NCBI GenBank assembly: GCA_030674915.1
Contig: JASXSV010000001.1
Location: forward strand, 62,001-126,000
Length of the DNA: 64,000 bases
Reading direction: 5' to 3'
Source of the DNA: Candidatus Endonucleibacter bathymodioli
GTDB lineage: Bacteria; Pseudomonadota; Gammaproteobacteria; Pseudomonadales; Endozoicomonadaceae
Positions 1 through 8,565 of the stretch are shown in pieces. Numbering within the stretch: position 1 is the first letter of the stretch; every line of letters begins with the position of its first letter. The notes beneath the pieces are model-generated. The model ran no database searches and had not been told where the DNA came from. It saw only the letters and a program-made list of their open reading frames with translations. A program made the position numbers and the translations under genes.

Positions 1-1391
1 AAAAAGCTATCCTTTATATTCTTTACCTTACCTTGTTGTGGTGATTCATTCATGCATCCTATACGGAGTATTTCTTGCTGTTCTCGCCCATGATGCATTA
101 CATCTAATCCAGCAAATCCATCTTCACACGCGGCAGCCAACTGTTTTACTGTTTCGAATTTTTTTACCACTTTTTCAACAACATCATTACCTAATAGAGC
201 ATTAGATATATTACTTGTTTCCATGTTTCGTAAAGACTGACTGGCATCATGCCATGCATATTTCGAGCTACATTGCAGGTAAGAAAAAAATACTTGATCT
301 TCTTTGCTTATTTTATATGTCTTATTTTCTTTTACCGCTAAATGATGCTTCTGTTCAGCATAACATTTACTACTATATAACAATTCACTGACTAAACTTT
401 TAGGGTTACTAGCCCCCCATCTAACCAATGCTTCTATTACTGGAAATTTCACCACTGACGCCGGATTACTGACCGAAGACACTACATAAATGGCTAATAA
501 TTCATTTAGTAATTCACGCGGTTTGTCTAAAATCATGCCAGTACAGTTTTCAGCATTTTTCCCTATTACTGACATTAGTATAGTTACGGATTTATTTAAT
601 TCAGATTGTATGAAAGGGTCAGGTTTATTAGTATTGACTTGGTGCGGAAACAATGTCTGAAGTACAGAAAGATACTGTTTCGCTCTAACTGCTAATTCAT
701 ATTCGGCGATAAATTTATCTTTCGCCTTTAGATTATCGAACCGTGCTACCTTATTTGCTGGCAGTAAATGCCAATTTCTGGCACCTATTTTTTTTGTAAT
801 AGGACGGAATTTAACTATCCAGTCAGGTACTTCCAACTCCATTTCAGTCATATTATGATCTATCTGATAAAGCCTAAGTACAATATTCACATACACCGTA
901 GCAAGCACTTCAAACACAGGTTTATCCTTAAAGACTTCTAACCTGTTATAAAGATCATTTTCATCAAACATATGTTGCAAATATCGAATGCTATTGTTCT
1001 TGTTTCTGCCATATTCAGAGCCTTTTGCTAAGTTTGTACTATTAAAAAAGCTCCCGAATGCACCTGTAACCCTATCTAACCAGCTATTTTTAGTCAGATG
1101 GCCTGTGTCATTTTCGTATAACTTGTCTGCTGGTGACGTATAAATTAGCGATGCATTAACACTAAAACTACAAGCTAAAGCTACAAGAGCTACAAAGTTC
1201 TTTAAATATTTGCAATATGATAAAAAATAACAACTGGAAATCTGAGCTGTATTATGCATTGTGCTAGTTCCTAAAGCTTCCAAGCTTTTAGTTGAGAGAT
1301 AAAAACTGACAATTAGTGTATATGTATATTTAATATAGTTCAACATAATTCTTTTCCATCGTCGTTTTCTTTGCTGTTTGTTATTTTTCAA
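1..1391 (-). CDS. Large secreted/membrane protein, paralog of the 3371-7231 gene; 3' end beyond window
   Basis: The minus-strand frame stays open from a TTG at 1391 (or the ATG at 1259, which follows an AGGAAC element and is the better start) to base 1, so the C-terminal part lies outside the window. Its product aligns along its whole length with the N-terminal helical region of the neighbour at 3371-7231: a basic, hydrophobic leader ending near VNAS, then about 400 residues without a domain I recognise. The two copies are mosaic: 521-791 is identical to 6487-6757 as far as I can read, while the flanking 421-520 differs at roughly a quarter to a third of positions. Function unknown; export to the envelope or host interface is inferred from the leader only. 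Confidence 0.75.
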   Translation of the reverse strand, partial: MKNNKQQRKRRWKRIMLNYIKYTYTLIVSFYLSTKSLEALGTSTMHNTAQISSCYFLSYCKYLKNFVALVALACSFSVNASLIYTSPADKLYENDTGHLTKNSWLDRVTGAFGSFFNSTNLAKGSEYGRNKNNSIRYLQHMFDENDLYNRLEVFKDKPVFEVLATVYVNIVLRLYQIDHNMTEMELEVPDWIVKFRPITKKIGARNWHLLPANKVARFDNLKAKDKFIAEYELAVRAKQYLSVLQTLFPHQVNTNKPDPFIQSELNKSVTILMSVIGKNAENCTGMILDKPRELLNELLAIYVVSSVSNPASVVKFPVIEALVRWGASNPKSLVSELLYSSKCYAEQKHHLAVKENKTYKISKEDQVFFSYLQCSSKYAWHDASQSLRNMETSNISNALLGNDVVEKVVKKFETVKQLAAACEDGFAGLDVMHHGREQQEILRIGCMNESPQQGKVKNIKDSF

Positions 1392-1673
1392 TACAACTAT
1401 GTTATGATGATAAAGTAATCAATAGTTCTCGGCTAAGACGAGTTAACAAAATCCATCGGCCAGAACATGATGGCACCAAATAATGCACCAGTCGATCAAT
1501 CGGCACGAGATATCGGTACCTAAAATTTGATGTTATACAGTTGGCGAAAGAAATCATTATCTCAAGTGATAGCAATGCCGAACGTTGGTAAAAATCCAAG
1601 TCAATGAAATCAGGTGCGGGCTGGTATTGTTTAATGTTTTCCTACTTTTTCAAACTATGCGGATCTTGTTTTT

Positions 1674-1775
1674 AGTCGAGAATGGTAGAAGAGTGACTGA
1701 TAGTTTTGTTTGGTAGGTGGTGTCCTTTGGCAAAAACATATAGGCAGTATTTCGGTGCGAGAGTGTAAATAACTC
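1674..1775 (-). pseudogene. dinG: dinG fragment upstream of the left paralog
   Basis: About 100 bases match the inside of the intact dinG around 9897-9985, including the stretch that reads gtaggtggtgtcctttggca here and gtaggtggtgcccttcgtca in dinG. It has the same orientation as dinG and lies just upstream of the paralog gene at 1-1391. A longer dinG remnant occupies the equivalent place upstream of the second paralog, so gene and dinG debris appear to have been copied together. Confidence 0.65.
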
Positions 1776-1857
1776 TGTGTATTTGCCTTAGTTAAACGTA
1801 ATCTGATAATCGAATTTCAAAAACAATGATAAAGTGATTCAGTGCCGAGCGCCAATT

Positions 1858-2411
1858 TCATTTACGTGTCTGGTGCATTTCAGGATCACGTTTGCCTTCG
1901 GCGTTTTTGGTAGAGGACGAAGCGCTTATTAATGTGGCATCTACCATGGTGCCTTTTGAAAGTGCAAGGCCGTGTAGTTGCAAGTGCTCACTGACAGCAG
2001 CAAATAACTTGTCAGTCAATTGATTACGCTCCAATAGGTGACGAAATTTCAGGATAGTTGTTTCATCAGGTAACCGATCTTCGCACAGCTCCAATTTGGC
2101 AAATCTTCTCATTGATCCAATTTCATACAGCGCGTCTTCCATTATCGGATAGGATAGTTGAAACCATTGCTGCATGAGATAGATACGTAGCATCGTGGTC
2201 AAGCCGATAGGTTGCCCACGACGTCCATTTTTCGGGTAATGTTGTTCAATTATTGCTTCAAAGGCGGCCAAGGAACACAAGATTCCATTTTCTCAAGAAA
2301 TAACTCTTTTTGCGTTTTTTGGCTGCGTAGCTGAGCGACGCAAAACTTTGTTGTTTTATTTTGGATAACCGGTTTGCCATAGCAATGCTATTGTACTAAG
2401 TTTTGGAGATT
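1858..2411 (-). pseudogene. IS5-family transposase, N-terminal half, frameshifted and truncated
   Basis: The frame 2280-1858 encodes the N-terminal half of an IS5-type transposase: the KNGRRGQPIG region, MRRFAKLELCEDRLPDETTI, and DATLISASSSTKNAEGKRDP. The first codons (KQQSFASLSY) are in another frame upstream, so there is at least one frameshift near 2270-2330, and the start codon reads ATA. The catalytic C-terminal half is missing beyond 1858. The upstream end at about 2411 carries the inverted-repeat type TCTCTGATTGAA that also bounds the short element at 49559-49991, and it is inserted inside an IS256 remnant next to a CTAG. Dead element. Confidence 0.85.
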
Positions 2412-2953
2412 CAATCAGAGATTTTCTAGATAGACAGTCTTGTTGATCACCTGCTTATCTTGCCTGATTTTAACCACAATAAACAATGGGATATACTTGA
2501 TCAAGTGTTCGTGCTTGCCACTCTATGGCCTGATCCATCACGGCGTTTGTGACCTTAGAAGTCAGGCTGGGGTATACATCAGCATCATACAGTTCTTTAA
2601 AGGTTGCGCAGATTTCTCGAGTTGTCATTCCTTGGGCATATAGAAAAAGAATTTTATCATCCATACCAGTGAGGCGAGTTTGCTGCTTTTTTACAATCTG
2701 AGGTTCGAATGAACTATTTCGATCACGAGGAACTTCAATATCGATAGCCCCGTCGTCGGTATAAAGTGTTTTTGAGGAGTGACCTTTACGGCTATTTGAT
2801 CCAGTCGTAGGCTGATTGGTCGTCCAGCTCAGCGCCAAGAACTGCCTCAACGGTGACTTTTTTTAGCATGCGACTAAAGTCACTGCGATCTTTCTCAGTT
2901 TTCATGCTTTTCGCAGCCTCTTTTGCAAAGGCTAACATTTGATCTTTATTCAT
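2412..2953 (-). pseudogene. IS256-family transposase remnant, interrupted by IS5
   Basis: Starting with an ATG at 2953 (MNKDQMLAFAKEAAKSMK) the sequence encodes the N-terminal third of an IS256 (mutator-type) transposase. Recognisable blocks are the SRKGHSSKTL motif, DIEVPRDRNSSFEPQIVKK, and TGMDDKILFLYAQGMTTREI. At least two frameshifts break it, near 2820-2850 and near 2470. The remaining VKIRQDKQVINKTVYL piece runs up to 2412, where the IS5 end begins. The three catalytic acidic residues are not all present. A second, more decayed relative is at 23945-24520. Confidence 0.85.
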
Positions 2954-3370
2954 AGTGCTTATCTCCCATAAGGGTTAATGATAAGCAAATACACAAACTA
3001 AGCTACAGTCCCAATCACCAACTTATTCCATGGCGAAACCTTTGCACTATCCGTAATTTTGTTGAAGGATGTGGATTCTAATCATCGTATTTATGTGTAA
3101 AGTGGTATGGTATTGCCTAATTTAGGCAATAATACTAGTGTTACTGGCTAGCCGCGCCATAGGATAAGTTTCACACTGTGATAAAGATCTGCTCTTTACG
3201 TGCCTCTATATATTACTGAATGAATTCATTATCTGTAAAATGTAGTTACTGGTTCATGGTAAACTCAAAAGAGAAAACTATGCTACCATTATCTAATGGC
3301 TGAGAACTAAGAGCACTTTTCCTAGTTATAGGATGTCAGCGTCGTATTGTACTTAGTGTCGTAATAATAG
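2954..3370. other. Gene-free spacer with a perfect palindrome
   Basis: No plausible coding frame. It lies between the IS256 remnant and the 3' end of the 3371-7231 gene. The only structure I see is a 21-base perfect palindrome at 3111-3131 (arms tattgcctaa and ttaggcaata around one T). There is no T-run beside it, so it does not look like a terminator; it may be an operator-like relic. Confidence 0.4.
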
Positions 3371-6300
3371 TTAAACAGACTTAATTATTCTCCCCAAATT
3401 CATTAAATTATAAGGCACATCATTGTTTTTGCACCAAGCACAATGCTCTGAGCCACAATAAGATCTATTCCTATATTTTTTATACAAACAATAACTGGCA
3501 CTAGAAGTACCTACAACAAAAACAATGCTATATGCGCCAATAATGATTGCTGAATAACCCTCATGTTCAGTTGTATTGTTTGTTGTATTGTTTGTTGTAT
3601 TGTTTGTTGTATTGTTTGTTGTATGGTTTGCTGTATGGTTTGTTGTATGGTTTATTGTATGGTTTATTGTATGGTTTGTTGTATGGTTTGCTGTATGGTT
3701 TGTTGTATTGTTTTCTGTATGGTGTACTACAGGATCTGAGCAATCACTAACCCATGGATTTTCAATAACGGCTGGGTTATCCGCACGTTTTTCATTTTCC
3801 GATACACAGTGGTATGCTGAAAAGTATGGTTTAACATGCTGGCAAGTATGATAAAGATCTCTAATTATATATACATGTTTATTAAGCTCATTATTGCCAT
3901 CATTTCTATTGTTATCGTATTCAATAAATACACTATAATCACCTATGTAGCGAATACTTGCGCCTTCACCAGTGGCATTTCCAATGCAAATGCTTGTGTT
4001 TTCTCCATTGGTGTTTCCGGCACAAATACTTACCCCGTCTCCATAGTTGTGATCAGGACAGATGTTTATTTGTTCTGGCCCAATTGCTGATATTATACTG
4101 CTGAGTACTGTAATATTTGAAACGCTATCATTATTATAATGTGAATGATCTATCACTCCCACCCCAGATCCTACATACGTACCATTTAACCCATAGATTG
4201 TGATCGCGCTATCAATTATTTTAACGTTACAAACTTGGCTTTTACTTTGAATATATCCTACTCCCCAAGCCGCAGATGTTCCTGGAGCATCTATTGCAAT
4301 TAGAGTGTTCATGCTATTGATATTACAAATACGCGTATTATCATTTGCTTCTCCGGAACCAACACCAGCATACGAGGAAATACCATGTGTTTTTATAGTA
4401 GTGTTTATGGCGTCAAGGGTGTCAAAATTGGCATTACCATTCATATGCCCTGACCCTGCTGCAGCCCATGATCCAAAACTCATTGTTTCTATCAGTGTAC
4501 CGCTTACTCTAACGTCATGCACTATACTATTATGGTCCATTATACCAATCACTCCTCCAGCAGCAGAAAAAGGTTTAAATACCTTAACCTTAGTATTAAT
4601 GGCATGAAAGTCTCTCAACGTAGAGCCTCCACTCATCGAACCAATTGCTGCTCCGGCATGAGAGTACGATTCTAATGTCTCAATGAGTGTGTTGCTAACT
4701 ATAACTGTACCTATCACTGTTTGATCATAAGATACTCCTACTGCACCCCCGGCATAGGAAGACCCCTGGAATGCTCTTATGGTACTGTTGGTGACTTTAA
4801 TGTTGCTAATCTGAGAGTGGTCTTCCATGCGTCCTACTGTGCTGCCTATAGGAGAAAAGGCCATAGGGCCACTAATGAAGCTGTTGTCTATATTAATAAA
4901 GCGCACCGAGGAATAATCTTTCATGTAGTAGGCAACTGCTGAGGTCAGATATTGGTATGGTTGCCAGATATTAGCATGATCTATATTTATATTTTGGATG
5001 CTAGCGTTACATTCCATGATATTAACTATAGGAGTCATTATGTTATAAATGGTATGATTATTACCATTGATATGGCCAGTGAAAAAAGGAATAGAAGTGT
5101 GAAGTCTAGCGTCAAAACTATTCATGAATTGATAGCTGCCATTAGTTGGGTACTGCGGGATAAGACCAATATTGGTTAATTCTGTTGCATTAGTAATATT
5201 TATCATCTGCGATGCAGATTGGTTGATGTCTTGGCGTGGAATTGATGATCCATAACTACCAGGAATGGCATTAGCTATTATGAATAACGGTAATGCTATA
5301 GTAATAATCTTTCCAATCGTAGCCGCTGATTCCTTACTACACCCAAAAGAAAAAATAATATTTTTCGTACTATGTTCCTCGTCTGTATCTTCGTTTTCGT
5401 CTTTACTCTCCAGTTGAATAAAGTGCCAATCTTGGTGTAAGTCTTGTCGTTTAATATTCTGAGATGATGCGCCAGCATTGCATACTTCTTGTTCTAGATC
5501 ATCTTTTTGTAACACATAGTCACTGCTTGCCATATCCAGCCAATCTTTTTTATTTTGATCTACATTTTCATTGTTGATTTCTTTATTTCCCAAGCCTTTA
5601 CTAAGAGTAAGTGGTTTATAGCAATAAGTATTTTGCGACTTGTTTGTTTCACGCTCTAGTCCTGTCAGCAAAGAGAAAGCTTTCTCTTTCTTGGCATCAG
5701 TGAAATGTTTTGCTACCAGTATAGTTAAAGCATCGGTTATAGTTATATCTTCTTTATGCGTACCGTCTATTGCTACCAACTCTTCCATAACTAATCTTAT
5801 TCCTTCATTCATTGCACCGAATTTTAATTTTAAAGCGTTTTTTTGCACCAACTTTACTAAGTCAGCAAACACCTTTTTACTTTGTTCTTGTTTTGTTGGT
5901 GTTGTAATAAAATTGCTTTTGACTGCATCAAAGGCATAGCAGATACCAGATGCTATTTGCCCTAAAAAACTAGACTTTATATTCTTTACCTTACCTTGTT
6001 GTGGTGATTCATTCATGCATCCTATACGGAGTATTTCTTGCTGTCCTCGTTCATTCTGCATTATGTTCAATCCATCAAATCCATATTTATAAGCTGCGGC
6101 CAGCTGCTGTACTGTTTTAAATTTTTGTATCACGCTTTTAATAACATCACTTTTTAATAGAGCATTAGCTATATTATTTATTTCCAGGTTACGTAAAGAC
6201 TGACTAGCATCGTGCCATGCATATTTTGAGTTATAATGCAAGTAAGAAAAAAACACTTGATCTTCTTTGTTTATTTTATATGTCTTATTTTCTTTTACCG

Positions 6301-7231
6301 CTAAATGATGCTTCTGTTCAGCATAACATTTACTACTATATAACAATTCACTGACTAAACTTTTAGGGTTACTAGCACCCCATCTGACCAGTGCATCTAA
6401 TACTGGAAACTGCGTCACTGATGGTGCATTACTTACCGCAGATACTACATAGCTGGTATATAATTCCTCAAGTAATGCACGGGGTTTGTCTAAAATCATG
6501 CCAGTACAGTTTTCAGCATTTTTCCCTATTACTGACATTAGTATAGTTACGGATTTATTTAATTCAGATTGTATGAAAGGGTCAGGTTTATTAGTATTGA
6601 CTTGGTGCGGAAACAATGTCTGAAGTACAGAAAGATACTGTTTCGCTCTAACTGCTAATTCATATTCGGCGATAAATTTATCTTTCGCCTTTAGATTATC
6701 GAACCGTGCTACCTTATTTGCTGGCAGTAAATGCCAATTTCTGGCACCTATTTTGTCTATAACAGGACGAAATGACACTATCCAATCAGGTACTTCTAAA
6801 TCCATTTCAGTCATGTTTTGATCAAGCTGATCAAGCACAAGTAAAATATTCACATACACTAAAGCAAGCACTTCAAATACTGGCTTGTCCTTAAATTCTT
6901 CTAGACTCCTATAAAGATAATTTTCGTCAATCATATGCTCCAAATAGCGGATGCTATTGTTCTTGTTTCTGCCATATTCAGAGCCTTCTGCTAAGTTTGT
7001 ACTATTAAAAAAGCTCCCGAATGCACCTGTAACCCTATCTAACCAGCTATTTTTAGTCAGATGTCCTGTGTCATTTCCGTATAACTGGTCTGCTGGTGAC
7101 GTATAGATTAGCGATGCATTAACACTAGAACTACAAACTAAAGTTACAAGAGCTACAAGAGCTATAACGTTCTTTAAATATTTGCAATATGATAAAAAAT
7201 AACAATTGGAAATCTGAGCTGTATTATGCAT
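3371..7231 (-). CDS. Large secreted, membrane-anchored protein with beta-helix repeats and an NxT-sequon stalk
   Basis: I know no named homolog. From an ATG at 7231 (AGGGA eight bases upstream; an in-frame TTG at 7363 would add 44 basic/hydrophobic residues) the 1,286-residue product has: a signal-peptide-like leader ending VNAS; a helical region to about 600; a hydrophobic stretch at about 641-657; then about 680-1090 with repeated short units of the form GAAIGSM / GGVIGIM / GSGVGVI preceded by FTGHINGNNHTIYN, which resembles GLUG-type beta-helix repeats. Twelve tandem tetrapeptides NHTx/NNTT follow at about 1174-1221 (encoded at 3569-3712), then a transmembrane helix and a short Cys-containing tail. 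NxT/NxS sequons are frequent elsewhere too. This architecture suggests a surface or host-directed protein. The N-terminal part is duplicated at 1-1391. Confidence 0.8.
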   Translation of the reverse strand: MHNTAQISNCYFLSYCKYLKNVIALVALVTLVCSSSVNASLIYTSPADQLYGNDTGHLTKNSWLDRVTGAFGSFFNSTNLAEGSEYGRNKNNSIRYLEHMIDENYLYRSLEEFKDKPVFEVLALVYVNILLVLDQLDQNMTEMDLEVPDWIVSFRPVIDKIGARNWHLLPANKVARFDNLKAKDKFIAEYELAVRAKQYLSVLQTLFPHQVNTNKPDPFIQSELNKSVTILMSVIGKNAENCTGMILDKPRALLEELYTSYVVSAVSNAPSVTQFPVLDALVRWGASNPKSLVSELLYSSKCYAEQKHHLAVKENKTYKINKEDQVFFSYLHYNSKYAWHDASQSLRNLEINNIANALLKSDVIKSVIQKFKTVQQLAAAYKYGFDGLNIMQNERGQQEILRIGCMNESPQQGKVKNIKSSFLGQIASGICYAFDAVKSNFITTPTKQEQSKKVFADLVKLVQKNALKLKFGAMNEGIRLVMEELVAIDGTHKEDITITDALTILVAKHFTDAKKEKAFSLLTGLERETNKSQNTYCYKPLTLSKGLGNKEINNENVDQNKKDWLDMASSDYVLQKDDLEQEVCNAGASSQNIKRQDLHQDWHFIQLESKDENEDTDEEHSTKNIIFSFGCSKESAATIGKIITIALPLFIIANAIPGSYGSSIPRQDINQSASQMINITNATELTNIGLIPQYPTNGSYQFMNSFDARLHTSIPFFTGHINGNNHTIYNIMTPIVNIMECNASIQNINIDHANIWQPYQYLTSAVAYYMKDYSSVRFINIDNSFISGPMAFSPIGSTVGRMEDHSQISNIKVTNSTIRAFQGSSYAGGAVGVSYDQTVIGTVIVSNTLIETLESYSHAGAAIGSMSGGSTLRDFHAINTKVKVFKPFSAAGGVIGIMDHNSIVHDVRVSGTLIETMSFGSWAAAGSGHMNGNANFDTLDAINTTIKTHGISSYAGVGSGEANDNTRICNINSMNTLIAIDAPGTSAAWGVGYIQSKSQVCNVKIIDSAITIYGLNGTYVGSGVGVIDHSHYNNDSVSNITVLSSIISAIGPEQINICPDHNYGDGVSICAGNTNGENTSICIGNATGEGASIRYIGDYSVFIEYDNNRNDGNNELNKHVYIIRDLYHTCQHVKPYFSAYHCVSENEKRADNPAVIENPWVSDCSDPVVHHTENNTTNHTANHTTNHTINHTINHTTNHTANHTTNNTTNNTTNNTTNNTTEHEGYSAIIIGAYSIVFVVGTSSASYCLYKKYRNRSYCGSEHCAWCKNNDVPYNLMNLGRIIKSV
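3569..3712 (-). repeat. 12-bp tandem repeat, 12 units, encoding NxT sequons
   Basis: Twelve consecutive 12-base units run in frame with the large secreted protein gene; the plus-strand unit is close to tgttgtatggtt. Each encodes Asn-His-Thr-x or Asn-Asn-Thr-Thr. Unit changes (NHTA, NHTT, NHTI, NNTT) preserve the Asn-x-Thr pattern every time. Gain or loss of whole units would lengthen or shorten the stalk without a frameshift. Confidence 0.95.
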
Positions 7232-7639
7232 TGTGCTAGTCCCTAAAGATTCCAAGCTTTTAGTTGATAGATAAAAACTGACGATTAGTGTATATGTATA
7301 TTTAATATAGTTCAATATGATTCTTTTCCATCGTCGTTTTCTTTTCTGTTTATTGTTTTTCAATACAACTAGGTTATGATGATAAAGTAATCAATAGTTC
7401 TCGGCTAAGACGAGTTAACAAAATACATAGGCCAGAATATGATGGTACCAAATAATGCACCGGTCGATCAATCGGCTCGAGATATCGATACCTAGAATTT
7501 GATGTTGTACAGTTGGCGAAAGAAATCATTATCTCAAGTGATATCAATGCCGAACGTCGGTGAAATCCAAGTCAATGAATCAGGTGCGGGCTGGTATTGT
7601 TTAATGTTCGCCTACTTTTTCAAACCATGAGGATCTTGT

Positions 7640-8110
7640 TTTTAGTAGATAATGGTAGTAGAGTGACTGATAGTTTTGTTTGGTAGGTGGTGTCCTTCGG
7701 CGAAATATTCTAACATTTCTCGGTGTAGAACTTAGGAAAAACGATTTTGTTTGATGCTGAAACCATCATCAGCAAATAAATCTACCAGCGAGTAGTTGGT
7801 CTGCTCAGCTCGCAGCAACTGATCTAGTTTGTTTAAACAGGAGTGACGACCACGGTCTTTGTCTTGAATAAAGGAAAAATCAAGGCTGATCTTTTCAATA
7901 ACACTTGGAATCTTTTTGCTGATAATGTGTTCTTGGAGAGCAATTGTGGCGCTGTGTAATTAATACTATCTTAGTTGTCGGAGACATGATGACAGTAGGA
8001 ATAAGATAGCCCATGGTTTTACGTTCAGGTTCCGGCCTAAATCACTGTCATCGACAGAGACGACACTCTGTATCTATTATTATAGGTGCTGATATTACCT
8101 AACATGATAA
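7640..8110 (-). pseudogene. dinG: Decayed internal copy of dinG
   Basis: Two blocks align with the intact dinG in the same orientation: 7640-7700 with about 9895-9960, and 7735-8110 with about 10235-10625 (Walker A side). The part between them, which carries the iron-sulfur cysteines in dinG, is deleted. Many point changes and stops are present. It sits directly upstream of the large secreted protein gene, and a smaller piece is in the same place upstream of the left paralog. Confidence 0.8.
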
Positions 8111-8339
8111 TGGCATGCCATGATGACTCTTCCCAAAGTGAGTGAAAATTGTCGGTTTGTCTAAAAATTAACTGAATGAGTTTTAATCTTCAATCAATAT
8201 GCTGCTGTGAAAAGTCTTAAGCTAGTGTTTGTTGTTGCTTATGGTGATATCTAGGAAGCGCTGAGATAGGTTTATTTTACCGCTGCCTACTCGCATGTTT
8301 AGTAGCAATAGATATAAATAATATTTCGTACAAGAGTTT

Positions 8340-8515
8340 TGTTTTAATGTTTTTTAAAAGTAACTGACGAAGAGGTTAGCTTGATCCAAAATAAGCTAAA
8401 TAACAGACCGAGAAAATTGGTCTGCTATAAAACGCCCAATGAAGTTTACGATACCCTGTGTTTAGCGGCATAATCGAGAGGTGTCGCACTGGCGACTGAA
8501 ATCCGTGGGGTTTAA
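8340..8515 (+). pseudogene. IS30-family transposase C-terminal remnant
   Basis: The plus strand reads VTDEEVSLIQNKLNNRPRK followed by KTPNEVYDTL, the conserved C-terminal tail of IS30-type transposases, then an in-frame stop before a VAL tail. The rest of the element is missing; 8111-8339 is unrecognisable. An N-terminal IS30 remnant lies at 48470-49113. Confidence 0.75.
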
Positions 8516-8565
8516 ATGAAAGTTGGAACTGTTGTTTGTTTGTGGTTTTTCTCTCTGTTAATAAC

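Noticed and set aside
3569..3712. Possible CRISPR-like array
   Set aside because: The 12-base units are contiguous with no spacers and lie in a reading frame; it is a coding tandem repeat.
3547..3851. Two plus-strand frames with long Leu-Tyr-Gly or Val-Val-Trp-Phe repeats
   Set aside because: They are reverse readings of the 12-base sequon repeat inside the large secreted gene; their repetitive products and lack of ribosome sites show they are shadows.
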